DNA of 64,000 nucleotides from contig CAWJGF010000010.1 in assembly GCA_963842335.1 (NCBI GenBank), positions 62,001-126,000 on the forward strand, written 5' to 3'. Both the position numbers and the translations under genes were made by a program. Below the pieces are notes generated by a model, which saw nothing but the letters and a program-made list of their open reading frames with translations, was not told where the DNA came from and made no database searches. The DNA comes from PALSA-600 sp963842335. GTDB lineage: Bacteria; Actinomycetota; Thermoleophilia; Gaiellales; Gaiellaceae. This document shows positions 25,130-32,892 of this stretch, piece by piece (position 1 is the stretch's first letter; each line of letters begins with the position of its first letter).

Positions 25130-26623
25130 TCAGTGCGGTTCGACGAACCCGAGCTCGAGCAGCTCGCGCATCGCGTCGAGGGCCTCGCGGCGCAGTTCAC
25201 TCGCAGATCGTCGGGTCAGCTCGAGCCGCTTGCTCGTCCGCTCGATCGCCCGGCCGAGCGACACGTTGCCGTCGAGCAGCGCGAGCACGTCGGCTGTGTC
25301 CGGATTGACCTCGAGCTCGGGCATCGTCCCCTCGTGCAGGACCACGGTCGCCGCTTCGCCTCCCTGCGTGTCGAAGCTGCGGTCGATGCGCACGTCCTCG
25401 ACAAAGGCAAAGCGCCCGTCGAGGAGAGCCTCGTCGCCGCGGATGGTCGCCAAATATGCATGTGAGGCGAACGCGCGCTCGATCTGCGCGCCCGCGTCCT
25501 CGAGGTCGTCCTCTTCGATCGGGTCGACGCGCACGGAGTGGTCGGCGCCCTGCCGGCGGTGCAGCAGCACGGCGCCCTCCGTGATCCAGCCGACGCCGAT
25601 CGAGCGGAAGTAGGCGCTCCAGTCGTCGAGCGCGGCACCGAGCGCCGCCTGGTCGTCGACGAGGTGATTGTTCCAGGAGAAGGCATGGTCGAGCGGGTCG
25701 GCGCTCGTCATGCCGAGCACCCAGGCGTCGCAGCCGGAGCCGTCGAGCCAGGACAGAACTCGGTCGTCCGGCTCGTCCGCCGTCTCTGCGACCCAGCTGA
25801 CGAGCAACGACGCGAAGCCGTCGTCGGCCAGAGCGAGCGCCGCCTGACGGGTGACGAGCTCGGACATCTGATCCGCGGGCATTCCCGAGTCGCGGTACTG
25901 CCACCGCGACTCGGGCGAGACGACGAACGGCGCGTTGCAGGTGACGAGGTCGAATTGCTCGCCCGCGACCGGCTCGAACAGGCTGCCGAGCCTGGTCTCG
26001 ATGTTGTCGAGGCCGTTCAGCGCCGCATTGATCTCCGTGTACGCGAGTGCCCGCGGATTCAGATCTGTCGCGACCACCCGGTCGCTATGGCGTGCGGCCA
26101 GCAGTGCGTGCGCGCCGTTGCCGGTGCCGATGTCGACGGCGCTGCCGATTCGACGGCGGGGTGTGAGCGCAGCGAGCCACGCCGTCGTGGGCGAGAACGT
26201 CGAGACGTAACCGTGCGGGTCGTCGCGCGTCGAGAATCCGTCGAACGAGATGAGCAGCCCCTCGACCGGCATGATCCGTGAGCGAGGCCGGAGCTTCCCG
26301 TCGTCGGCGACGACGAGCCCGAGCAGGAGCAGTGCTTCGACCGCGTCCCGGCCGAGCGCGATCGACCCCTCTGCCTCTTCGATCGGCAACTGCAGCAGCA
26401 AGAGGCGGAGAGCGGTCGCGAGTGGCGACGCCGGCAAACGGCGATTGAAGACCGCGACGTCCTCGGGGCCGGCCGAGACTCCGTCCTCGCCAAGCAGCGC
26501 CTCCACGGACTCCTCGGCGTAGCCGAGCCGGGCGAGCGCGGCGCTGAGGGCCTCGGCCGCGGCACGGTCAGGGACGGGATCCCAGGCCTCGCCGAGCGTC
26601 TGCTCCTGCATCTCTGTCGACAC
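25130..26623 (-). CDS. Class I SAM-dependent methyltransferase (PrmC/RlmG-like)
   Basis: 497 aa from ATG 26623. An N-terminal helical/winged region (1-145) precedes a Rossmann methyltransferase: motif I VDIGTGNGAHALLAARHS (about 164-181), acidic ATDLNPRAL and a catalytic-type NAPF at 230-233 in place of NPPY. Such NPPY-like enzymes methylate nitrogen atoms in bases or Gln side chains. The C-terminal ~200 residues are an accessory domain (DQAALGAALDDWSAYFRSIG). Target unknown. Confidence 0.8.
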   Translation of the reverse strand: MSTEMQEQTLGEAWDPVPDRAAAEALSAALARLGYAEESVEALLGEDGVSAGPEDVAVFNRRLPASPLATALRLLLLQLPIEEAEGSIALGRDAVEALLLLGLVVADDGKLRPRSRIMPVEGLLISFDGFSTRDDPHGYVSTFSPTTAWLAALTPRRRIGSAVDIGTGNGAHALLAARHSDRVVATDLNPRALAYTEINAALNGLDNIETRLGSLFEPVAGEQFDLVTCNAPFVVSPESRWQYRDSGMPADQMSELVTRQAALALADDGFASLLVSWVAETADEPDDRVLSWLDGSGCDAWVLGMTSADPLDHAFSWNNHLVDDQAALGAALDDWSAYFRSIGVGWITEGAVLLHRRQGADHSVRVDPIEEDDLEDAGAQIERAFASHAYLATIRGDEALLDGRFAFVEDVRIDRSFDTQGGEAATVVLHEGTMPELEVNPDTADVLALLDGNVSLGRAIERTSKRLELTRRSASELRREALDAMRELLELGFVEPH

Positions 26624-26688
26624 GAATGCGGATTGTGCATTGCGCGGAGGTCTGCGCGCATCTCGTTCGTAGACTCGAACGGCGAAGG

Positions 26689-27654
26689 GTGCTGAGCTAT
26701 CTCGTCAGACGGCTGCTGTGGGCGATGGTGTTGTTCCTCGCCGTCACGGCCGTGACGTACATCATCTTCTTCACGATCCCGGCGGATCCGGCGCGACTTG
26801 CCTGCGGCCAGCGGGCCTCGCAGAAGTGCGTGCGGGAGGCGGCCGCGTTCATCGGCACGGACCAGCCCGTTTATGTTCAGTACGGGAGGTTTCTCAACCG
26901 TCTGGTCGTCCACCACTCGCTCGGACGCTCGTTCGTGAACCGCCGCGAGGTGAACCAGGAGGTGCTCGCCGCAGCGCCGGTGACCGCGTCGCTCGTCTTC
27001 GGCGGCATGGTGCTGTGGCTCTTGATCGCGATCCCCGTCGGAGTCCTCTCGGCGGTACGGCCGCGCTCGCTCCTCGACCGGGTGACGATGGTCGGGGTCC
27101 TCGTCGGCATCTCCGCCCATCCGGTCTGGATCGGCCTGCTGGCCGCGTACTTCTTCGGCTTCAGGCTGCACCTCTTCCCGATCTCGGGCTACTGCGACTT
27201 CGTGAGCCCTTCGGGGACGTGCGGCGGGCCGGTGCAGTTGGCATATCACCTCTTTCTGCCGTGGGCGACGCTGGCGGTTCTCTACGCGGCGCTCTACGCC
27301 CGCATGATCCGTGCCAACGTCATGGAGACGATGCACGAGGAGTACGTGCGAACGGCCCGCGCCAAGGGAGGCTCGGACTGGCACGTGCTGCGCATGCACG
27401 TGCTCCGCACCGCCCTGCTGCCGACGGTGACGATGCTCGGGATGGACCTCGGCCTCGCGTTCTCGGGTGCGATCTTCATCGAGTCGGTGTACGGCCTGAA
27501 CGGGCTCGGCAAGCTCGCGCTGCAGGGTGTGAACACGATCGACCTGCCGACGACGATGGGGGTGGTCGTGTTCGCGACATCGGCGATCCTGTTCTTCACG
27601 CTGATCGTCGATTGCCTCTACGCCGTGCTGGACCCGCGGATCAGGCTCACCTGA
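26689..27654 (+). CDS. Orphan ABC permease of the DppB/OppB family
   Basis: 321 aa from GTG 26689 (LSYLVRRLLWAMVLFLAVTA, typical DppB start); a longer frame to 26626 adds an unlikely leader. Six membrane segments with TYIIFFTIPADPARLACG, the EAA loop YVRTARAKGGSDWHVLRMHV and the C-terminal ESVYGLNGLGKLALQGVNTI. It would form half of a peptide/nickel importer channel, but no DppC, ATPase or binding protein gene follows; proC comes next after 31 bases. Divergent from the methyltransferase. Confidence 0.83.
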   Translation: MLSYLVRRLLWAMVLFLAVTAVTYIIFFTIPADPARLACGQRASQKCVREAAAFIGTDQPVYVQYGRFLNRLVVHHSLGRSFVNRREVNQEVLAAAPVTASLVFGGMVLWLLIAIPVGVLSAVRPRSLLDRVTMVGVLVGISAHPVWIGLLAAYFFGFRLHLFPISGYCDFVSPSGTCGGPVQLAYHLFLPWATLAVLYAALYARMIRANVMETMHEEYVRTARAKGGSDWHVLRMHVLRTALLPTVTMLGMDLGLAFSGAIFIESVYGLNGLGKLALQGVNTIDLPTTMGVVVFATSAILFFTLIVDCLYAVLDPRIRLT

Positions 27655-27685
27655 CCGCGTGCGCCAAGAAACCATCTAAAGTCGA

Positions 27686-28507
27686 ATGATGAGCGGGCGC
27701 GTTGCGATCCTCGGTGCCGGGCGTCTTGGCGAGTCGCTGCTCCGCGGCCTGCTCAGCTCCGACTGGCGTTCCCCGTCCGAGATCGTCGCGACGAGCCGCC
27801 GGCCCGAGCGCCTCACGAAGCTCGCCGAGAGCTACGGCGTCGAGACGACTTCCGACAACCAGGCGGCGGTGGACGGCGCGGTGCTCGTCGTCGTCGCCGT
27901 GAAGCCACAGGACATGACCGCGGTCCTGGCGGAGATCTCGCCCGTGGTCTCGGCCGAGCAGACACTGCTCTCGGTGGCGGCGGGCATCCGCACCGCGTCG
28001 ATCGAGGCGCACCTGCCGGCAGGGAGCCGGGTCGTGCGCGCCATGCCGAACGCACCGGCGCTCGTGCACGAGGGAATCGCAGGCCTCTGTGGGGGCGAGC
28101 ACGCTCGCGGGGTCGATCTCGACCTTGCGGCCGAGGCGCTCGGTCACCTGGGCGGCGTGGTGCGGGTGGCCGAGGACGACATGGACGCCGTCACGGCACT
28201 CTCGGGATCCGGGCCTGCGTACTTCGCGCTGCTCGCCGAGGCGATGATCGAAGCGGGCCTGCTGCTCGGCATCAGCCGAGACGTCTCGACGCAGCTCGTT
28301 GTTCAGACCATGTTCGGGAGCGCGTTGCTGCTGCGCGACGAAGGCATGCATCCGGTCGAGCTGCGCGAGGCTGTCACCTCGCCGGGCGGGACCACGACCC
28401 GTGCGATCCAGGAGCTCGAGCGAAGCGGCGTCCGCGCCGCCTTCTTGAACGCGATCACGGCCGCGACGGAGCGGTCGCGCGAGCTCGCCGAGCGCGTCAC
28501 GGACTGA
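27686..28507 (+). CDS. proC: Pyrroline-5-carboxylate reductase
   Basis: 273 aa; ATG 27686 with a second ATG directly after. NADPH-binding VAILGAGRLGESLLRGLL, VVAVKPQDM, RAMPNAPALVHEG and the P5CR signature region LSGSGPAYFALLAEAMIEAG then SPGGTTTRAIQELE are all present. Catalyses the last step of proline synthesis in the cytosol. Its stop is six bases from the end of the convergent SDR gene, with no terminator hairpin visible. Confidence 0.93.
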   Translation: MMSGRVAILGAGRLGESLLRGLLSSDWRSPSEIVATSRRPERLTKLAESYGVETTSDNQAAVDGAVLVVVAVKPQDMTAVLAEISPVVSAEQTLLSVAAGIRTASIEAHLPAGSRVVRAMPNAPALVHEGIAGLCGGEHARGVDLDLAAEALGHLGGVVRVAEDDMDAVTALSGSGPAYFALLAEAMIEAGLLLGISRDVSTQLVVQTMFGSALLLRDEGMHPVELREAVTSPGGTTTRAIQELERSGVRAAFLNAITAATERSRELAERVTD

Positions 28508-28513
28508 CATCGA

Positions 28514-30016
28514 CTACCAGTCGGTCGGCTTGTAGTCCTTCAAGAACTGTCCCCACCGGTGCTTGCCGGTGTTGAACCCGTCGATGATCGGGTCGACGAT
28601 GCGCGCTGCGCCGTCGACGATGTCGAGCGGCGGCCGGAACCGATGCTCGACCGCCTTCTGCTCGGCGATGTGCACGGGATCCTCGTCGCTCACCCAGCCG
28701 GTGTCGACGCTGTTCATATGGATCCCGTCGCCGTGATAGTCGGCGGCTGAGGTGCGCGTCATCATGTTCAACGCCGCCTTCGCCATGTTCGTGTGCGGAT
28801 GGCGGGTGGTCTTGAACCGCCGATAGAACTGCCCCTCGACTGCCGAGACGTTGACGATGTGCTTGTCGCGCTCAGGAGTGCGCAGCAGCAGAGGCTTCAG
28901 GCGCGCGTTGAGCACGAACGGGGCGACGGCGTTCACGAGCTGCGTCTCGAGCAGCTCGACCGTCGAGACCTCGGCGAGCAGGAGCCGCCATGAGTTGCGC
29001 TCGCGCAGGTCGACCTGCTGCAGGTCCTGATCGAGCCGGCCTTCGGGAAACAGGTCGGCCTGACCCGCGAGATCGTCCGGGAGGAGCGCGACCTGCGTCA
29101 GCTCCGCCGAGCGCGTGACCCCGACCGCGCCCGGCAGCATCTCCGTCCGGCGCAGGCCCTCGTACGAGCCGAGCAGGCGCTGCACCTCGGCCGGCATGTC
29201 GCGCGCGGCCTCGGTCTCGCCTTCGAGCATGTGCCGGTAGAACTCCGCCGGCCGGCGGACCGTCTGACAGGCGTTCGAGACGATGAAGTCGAGCCGGTCG
29301 CGGGACGTCTCGAGGTGATGGCAGAACGCCTCGACGCTGGGCGTGTGGCGCAGGTCGAGCCCGAAGATCTCGAGCCGGTCGCCCCAGACCGCGAAGTCCT
29401 CCTCGCGCGCGTAGCGCGCTGCGGCGTCGCGCGGAAAGCGCGTCGTCACGATCAGCTGCGCACCCGCTCGCAACAGCTTGATCCCCGCCTGGTAGCCGAT
29501 CTTGACGCGACCGCCGGTGAGGAGCGCCACCCGGCCGCCGAGATCCGCGGTCTCGGTGCGCTTCGCGAAGTTGAACTCCGCGCAGGCGGGACACATCTGG
29601 TCGTAGAACGGATGGATCTCGACGTAGAGCTGCTTGCACACGTAGCAGTGCTGCTCCTCGGCAACCTCGCGGAACTCGCCGTCATCGTCGACCTCGACCT
29701 GCTCGAACCCGGCGGGCGGGAAGACGTTCGGCGTGGTGAACACGGGTTTGTCGCGCAGCACGCGGATGCCTGTCTCGGCGAGCACGGTCTCGTCGACCTG
29801 ACGCTTCGCGGCCTTGTCCTGGCGGCGCAGCGCCTTGGCCGAACGCCGGCGCTCGGCGATGTCGGGGTTGAAGATGCTGCCGGCGGCGGAGCGAAGCCGC
29901 GTTCGCTCGTCGAGCGTCAGTTCTCGGAGCAGACCGCGATCGCGGACGGCGGCTTCGAGCGTCTCGATCGCCGCGCGCAGGCGGTCGGCGGCCGCATCGT
30001 GGTTGCCGTTCGACAT
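28514..30016 (-). CDS. SDR-family oxidoreductase with N-terminal zinc-ribbon-like insert
   Basis: 500 aa from ATG 30016. Residues 1-90 are helical and charged; a four-Cys ribbon follows (Cys124, Cys127 in CYVC; Cys142, Cys145 in CPAC); then a Rossmann domain starting RVALLTGGRVKIGYQAGIKL (about 162-181) with VSNACQTVRRP and a late catalytic-type KAALNMMTRTSAADY. The length is twice that of a usual SDR. It follows the FAD oxidase gene after 32 bases in the same direction, so it may belong to the aromatic cluster. Substrate unknown. Confidence 0.75.
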   Translation of the reverse strand: MSNGNHDAAADRLRAAIETLEAAVRDRGLLRELTLDERTRLRSAAGSIFNPDIAERRRSAKALRRQDKAAKRQVDETVLAETGIRVLRDKPVFTTPNVFPPAGFEQVEVDDDGEFREVAEEQHCYVCKQLYVEIHPFYDQMCPACAEFNFAKRTETADLGGRVALLTGGRVKIGYQAGIKLLRAGAQLIVTTRFPRDAAARYAREEDFAVWGDRLEIFGLDLRHTPSVEAFCHHLETSRDRLDFIVSNACQTVRRPAEFYRHMLEGETEAARDMPAEVQRLLGSYEGLRRTEMLPGAVGVTRSAELTQVALLPDDLAGQADLFPEGRLDQDLQQVDLRERNSWRLLLAEVSTVELLETQLVNAVAPFVLNARLKPLLLRTPERDKHIVNVSAVEGQFYRRFKTTRHPHTNMAKAALNMMTRTSAADYHGDGIHMNSVDTGWVSDEDPVHIAEQKAVEHRFRPPLDIVDGAARIVDPIIDGFNTGKHRWGQFLKDYKPTDW

Positions 30017-30048
30017 GTGCGCCAGGGTAGCGAGGCGCCGAGGCAGTC

Positions 30049-31518
30049 TCAGTGCGCGCGGATGCTCTGCGGGAAGTGAAAGAGGTTCGTCGGGTCGTAC
30101 CGCCGCTTGACCTGCCGGAGCCGCGCCAGGTTGCTGCCGTAGTACGCCTGCTGCCAGTTCGCGAGGTGCGGGTCGATGTAGTTCACGTACGCGGCTCCCG
30201 ACATCGCAGGGGCGAGGGCGGCGCGCGATCCGTCGACCCAGCCGCGCGCAGACGCGGCGCTGCCGGCGGCGAAGTACTGCACCGAGGCGAGCATCGCGCG
30301 ATGGGCGAACGCGGTTGCCGACGGTGAGATGCGGTTCAGCGTCCCGCCGTACGCGTCGATCAAAAGCGCGCCCGATGCCGCGCCTCGCGCCTCGATCACG
30401 TGGCGGAACGCGGCCAGCCGAGCCGGCGAAGGGACGTGTGCGATGTAGTCGGAGGCGCCCACGAACACCTGATGCCCGGGCGCCGAGCACGACGGGAGCG
30501 TGTGGCCGAGGCAGCCGGCCCAGCGTCGCACGAGGTCGAGCCACGACGCGGTGCCGGTGACGAGGTGCGTCGCCGGCGGCCCGAGGCTCGCGAGCGCGGC
30601 CTTCAGGCTCGTCTCGCTGCCGAGGAACTGGCCGAAGACCTGCACCGTCGGCCCGCCCGGCCCGGCGGCCAGCCGGCAGAGGCTGCCGAGCGCGTCCGGT
30701 GCGGCCGGAGCCCAGTGCAGGAAGCTTGCGAGCACCTGCTCGACCTGCGCCCACGGCCACGTCGCGATGAAATAGGCGCCCTGCGTCACCGGATGCGTCC
30801 GGAATGTCAGCTGCGTGACGATCCCGAAGTTCCCACCGCCTCCGCCGCGGCAGGCCCAGTAGAGGTCGCTGTGGTGGGCCGCGTCGACCAGTTGCACCTT
30901 CCCGTCGGCGGTGACGATCTGCGCGGAGACGAGATTGTCGGAGGCGAGCCCCCAGGCGCGTGAGGCGAGCCCGAAGCCGCCGCCGAGGGCGTGCCCGCCG
31001 ATCCCCACGCTCGGACACGTCCCGGCCGGAATCGCGAGGCCGTGCGCGCCGAGGGTCGCGTAGAGGTTCCCGAGACGGGCCGCGGGGCCGGTGACCGCCT
31101 GTGCGCCGGCGACCCGGACCGCGGCGAGGTGCGACAGGTCGACCACCACGCCCTCGGTCGTCGAGTAGCCCCCGTAGCTGTGGCCGCCCGAGCGCGCGAC
31201 GACGTGGACGCCCGTCGAACGCGCCCACTTGACGACCGCGCTCACGTCGGCGGCGTCGAGTGGCTGCACGACCGCGAGCGGATGGACGCCGTCATAGAGG
31301 CCGTCGAAGACGAGTCGTGCATTCGCATACTTCGGCGACGCGGGCGTGAGCACCGGGCCACGCACGGCCTTGTCGAGGGAGCGCAGCCGCGGATCGGCGG
31401 CGACCGCCGCGTCGGCCGCCCAGAGGGAGCCCGATGCCGGCAGCGCGAGCGCGGCGCCGAGGGCTGCCGTGCGGGTCACGAACTGTCGTCTGGTCAGCCC
31501 GTCGCGCGGCGCAGTCAT
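30049..31518 (-). CDS. Tat-exported berberine-bridge-enzyme-like FAD oxidase
   Basis: 489 aa. Twin-arginine signal LTRRQFVTRTAALGAALALP. PCMH FAD domain with ARSGGHSYGGYS (His113, covalent flavin) and GTCPSVGIGGHALGGGFGLA (Cys168, second covalent link), so bicovalent FAD is expected. The C-terminal BBE motif YVNYIDPHLANWQQAYYG and RRYDPTNLFHFPQSI are clear. Family members oxidise sugars, alkaloids and, in plants, monolignols. Placed 28 bases after the marR gene of the ferulate-type unit, so exported oxidation of an aromatic alcohol is an attractive inference. Confidence 0.85.
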   Translation of the reverse strand: MTAPRDGLTRRQFVTRTAALGAALALPASGSLWAADAAVAADPRLRSLDKAVRGPVLTPASPKYANARLVFDGLYDGVHPLAVVQPLDAADVSAVVKWARSTGVHVVARSGGHSYGGYSTTEGVVVDLSHLAAVRVAGAQAVTGPAARLGNLYATLGAHGLAIPAGTCPSVGIGGHALGGGFGLASRAWGLASDNLVSAQIVTADGKVQLVDAAHHSDLYWACRGGGGGNFGIVTQLTFRTHPVTQGAYFIATWPWAQVEQVLASFLHWAPAAPDALGSLCRLAAGPGGPTVQVFGQFLGSETSLKAALASLGPPATHLVTGTASWLDLVRRWAGCLGHTLPSCSAPGHQVFVGASDYIAHVPSPARLAAFRHVIEARGAASGALLIDAYGGTLNRISPSATAFAHRAMLASVQYFAAGSAASARGWVDGSRAALAPAMSGAAYVNYIDPHLANWQQAYYGSNLARLRQVKRRYDPTNLFHFPQSIRAH

Positions 31519-31546
31519 GCATCGCAGGGTAGGCGATCCGGTTCCG

Positions 31547-31987
31547 TCAGCCGGCGGGGTTTCCTTCGGCCTCGCGCTCGAGCACGCGGCCGCAGTGGAT
31601 CAATCCATCCCGCAGACCCCTCACGTCGCCGCGGTCGAGCCCGGCAAGCATCGCCCGTTCGACCTCGTCGACCGCGCGATCGCAGCGATCGAGCGCTCGC
31701 CGGCCGGCTGCGGTCAACTCGTTGCGGATGACGCGGCCGTGGCTCGGGTCTGCGCGACGCCGGACGTACCTGCGCTCGGAGAGGAGCGCCAGCACCTCGC
31801 TCATCGACTGCGGCGTCACGAGCGAGCGCCGGGCGAGTTGGGCGTTCGAGAGGCCGTCTTGCGCCTGGAGGACCGAGAGCGCGGTGTAGGCGGAGAGCGT
31901 GAGTCCTGCGGGCTCGACGGCGGCCGCCAAACGTCGCCGGAGCACGCGCTCCAGACGGCCGACGACGTAGCTGAGCCGCGGTTCCAT
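31547..31987 (-). CDS. MarR-family transcriptional regulator
   Basis: 146 aa from ATG 31987, four bases after the ech stop, so co-transcribed. MarR winged helix: LSAYTALSVLQAQDGLSNAQ, LARRSLVTPQSMSEVLALL, and the wing YVRRRADPSHGRVIRNELTA. MarR-type FerC/FerR proteins repress ferulate catabolic genes and release DNA on binding hydroxycinnamoyl-CoA; the same circuit is likely here because the ech gene is its partner and a 19-bp inverted repeat overlaps the ech promoter. Two more copies of that repeat extend the predicted regulon. Confidence 0.85.
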   Translation of the reverse strand: MEPRLSYVVGRLERVLRRRLAAAVEPAGLTLSAYTALSVLQAQDGLSNAQLARRSLVTPQSMSEVLALLSERRYVRRRADPSHGRVIRNELTAAGRRALDRCDRAVDEVERAMLAGLDRGDVRGLRDGLIHCGRVLEREAEGNPAG

Positions 31988-31990
31988 GCT

Positions 31991-32830
31991 CTACGTCGCG
32001 GACGGCCGCTCGTACGCCTGTAGTCCCGGCTTGATCCGCTTCTCGTCGAGGAACTGCCCGAGGCCCTGCTCGCGGCCGCGCTCCTCGTCGAGGAACTGCG
32101 ACTGCTCGAGCTTCGCGTAGAGGTAGTCCTCCGCCTGGTCCCAGCTCATCGCTGCGCAGTGCTTGTACCCGAGTTTGGCCGCACGCAGCACGACCGGGTT
32201 CTTCGCGAGCAGTTCGCGCGCGAGCGACGTGACCTCGTGGCGGAGTTGTGTGAGTGGGACGCTCGAATTGACGAGGCCCATCGCCGCAGCCTGCCGGCCG
32301 TCGAAGGTGCGGCCGGTCATGACATAGAGCAAGCCTGCGCGCGAGCCGACGGTGTCGGCGAGCGCCTTGCTGACAACGCTCCCCGGCGGGATGCCCCAGT
32401 TGATCTCGGACAGCCCGAACGTCGCCTCGTCCGCCGCGATCGCGAGGTCGCAGGCGACGAGCGGCGTGAAGGCGCCGCCGAAGCACCAGCCGTTCACCAT
32501 CGCGATCGTCGGCTTCGCGTACGTCCGCAACAGGCGCCACTGCCACAGCGCGGCGTCGCGCCGTACCTTGCGCTGCACGTACTCGGGCCCGCCGTCGACC
32601 TCCCGGAAGTACTCCTTGAGGTCCATTCCGGCCGAGAACGCCTCACCTGCTCCCGTCAGCACGAGCACGCCGCAATCTTCGTCCGCATCGAGTGCCTCTA
32701 GCACGTCGACCATCTCCGCGTTCAGCGTCGGGCTCATCGCATTGCGTTTCTCGGGTCGGTTCAGCTCGATCCAGGCGATGCCTTCGTCGAGCTCGACCCG
32801 CACGGTCGTCCAGCGGTCGGCGTACCGCAC
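31991..32830 (-). CDS. ech: p-Hydroxycinnamoyl-CoA hydratase/lyase (feruloyl-CoA hydratase, vanillin-forming)
   Basis: 279 aa from GTG 32830 with GGAGG five bases upstream. Crotonase fold. It is very close to Pseudomonas HCHL: NRPEKRNAMSPTLN, SAGMDLKEYFREVDGGPE, TIAMVNGWCFGGA, TFGLSEINWGIPPG, and REQGLGQFLDEKRIKPGLQA. Tyr74, Glu142 and Tyr238 fall at the positions of Pseudomonas Tyr75, Glu143 and Tyr239, which bind the phenol and catalyse hydration/retro-aldol. Reaction: feruloyl-CoA to vanillin plus acetyl-CoA (also p-coumaroyl, caffeoyl). Followed by its MarR regulator; no feruloyl-CoA synthetase is in the window. Confidence 0.93.
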   Translation of the reverse strand: MRYADRWTTVRVELDEGIAWIELNRPEKRNAMSPTLNAEMVDVLEALDADEDCGVLVLTGAGEAFSAGMDLKEYFREVDGGPEYVQRKVRRDAALWQWRLLRTYAKPTIAMVNGWCFGGAFTPLVACDLAIAADEATFGLSEINWGIPPGSVVSKALADTVGSRAGLLYVMTGRTFDGRQAAAMGLVNSSVPLTQLRHEVTSLARELLAKNPVVLRAAKLGYKHCAAMSWDQAEDYLYAKLEQSQFLDEERGREQGLGQFLDEKRIKPGLQAYERPSAT

Positions 32831-32863
32831 GGCGTCCTCCTTCGAGGTCGGGAGGGCTCGACT

Positions 32864-32882
32864 ATATCAGGTAGCCTGATAT
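32864..32882. promoter_or_regulatory. MarR-type operator O1, before ech
   Basis: ATATCAGGTAGCCTGATAT is a perfect inverted repeat with 8-base arms and a 3-base spacer. On the minus strand it overlaps TAATAT, a good -10 element, 48 bases or less from the ech start. Same sequence, spacer and phase as the sites at 34453 and 51743. Confidence 0.8.
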
Positions 32883-32892
32883 TAGGAGATCG

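Noticed and set aside
27686..28507. ProC as part of the DppB operon with a peptide/proline theme
   Set aside because: Only adjacency supports it; no other proline or peptide genes and no shared regulatory site.
30017..31228. Open frame extending the SDR gene upstream through the FAD oxidase gene (minus strand, about 900 codons in all)
   Set aside because: The extension is Arg/Gly/Pro-rich GC-shadow sequence antisense in frame choice to a clear Tat-exported oxidase; SDR homology starts at 30016.
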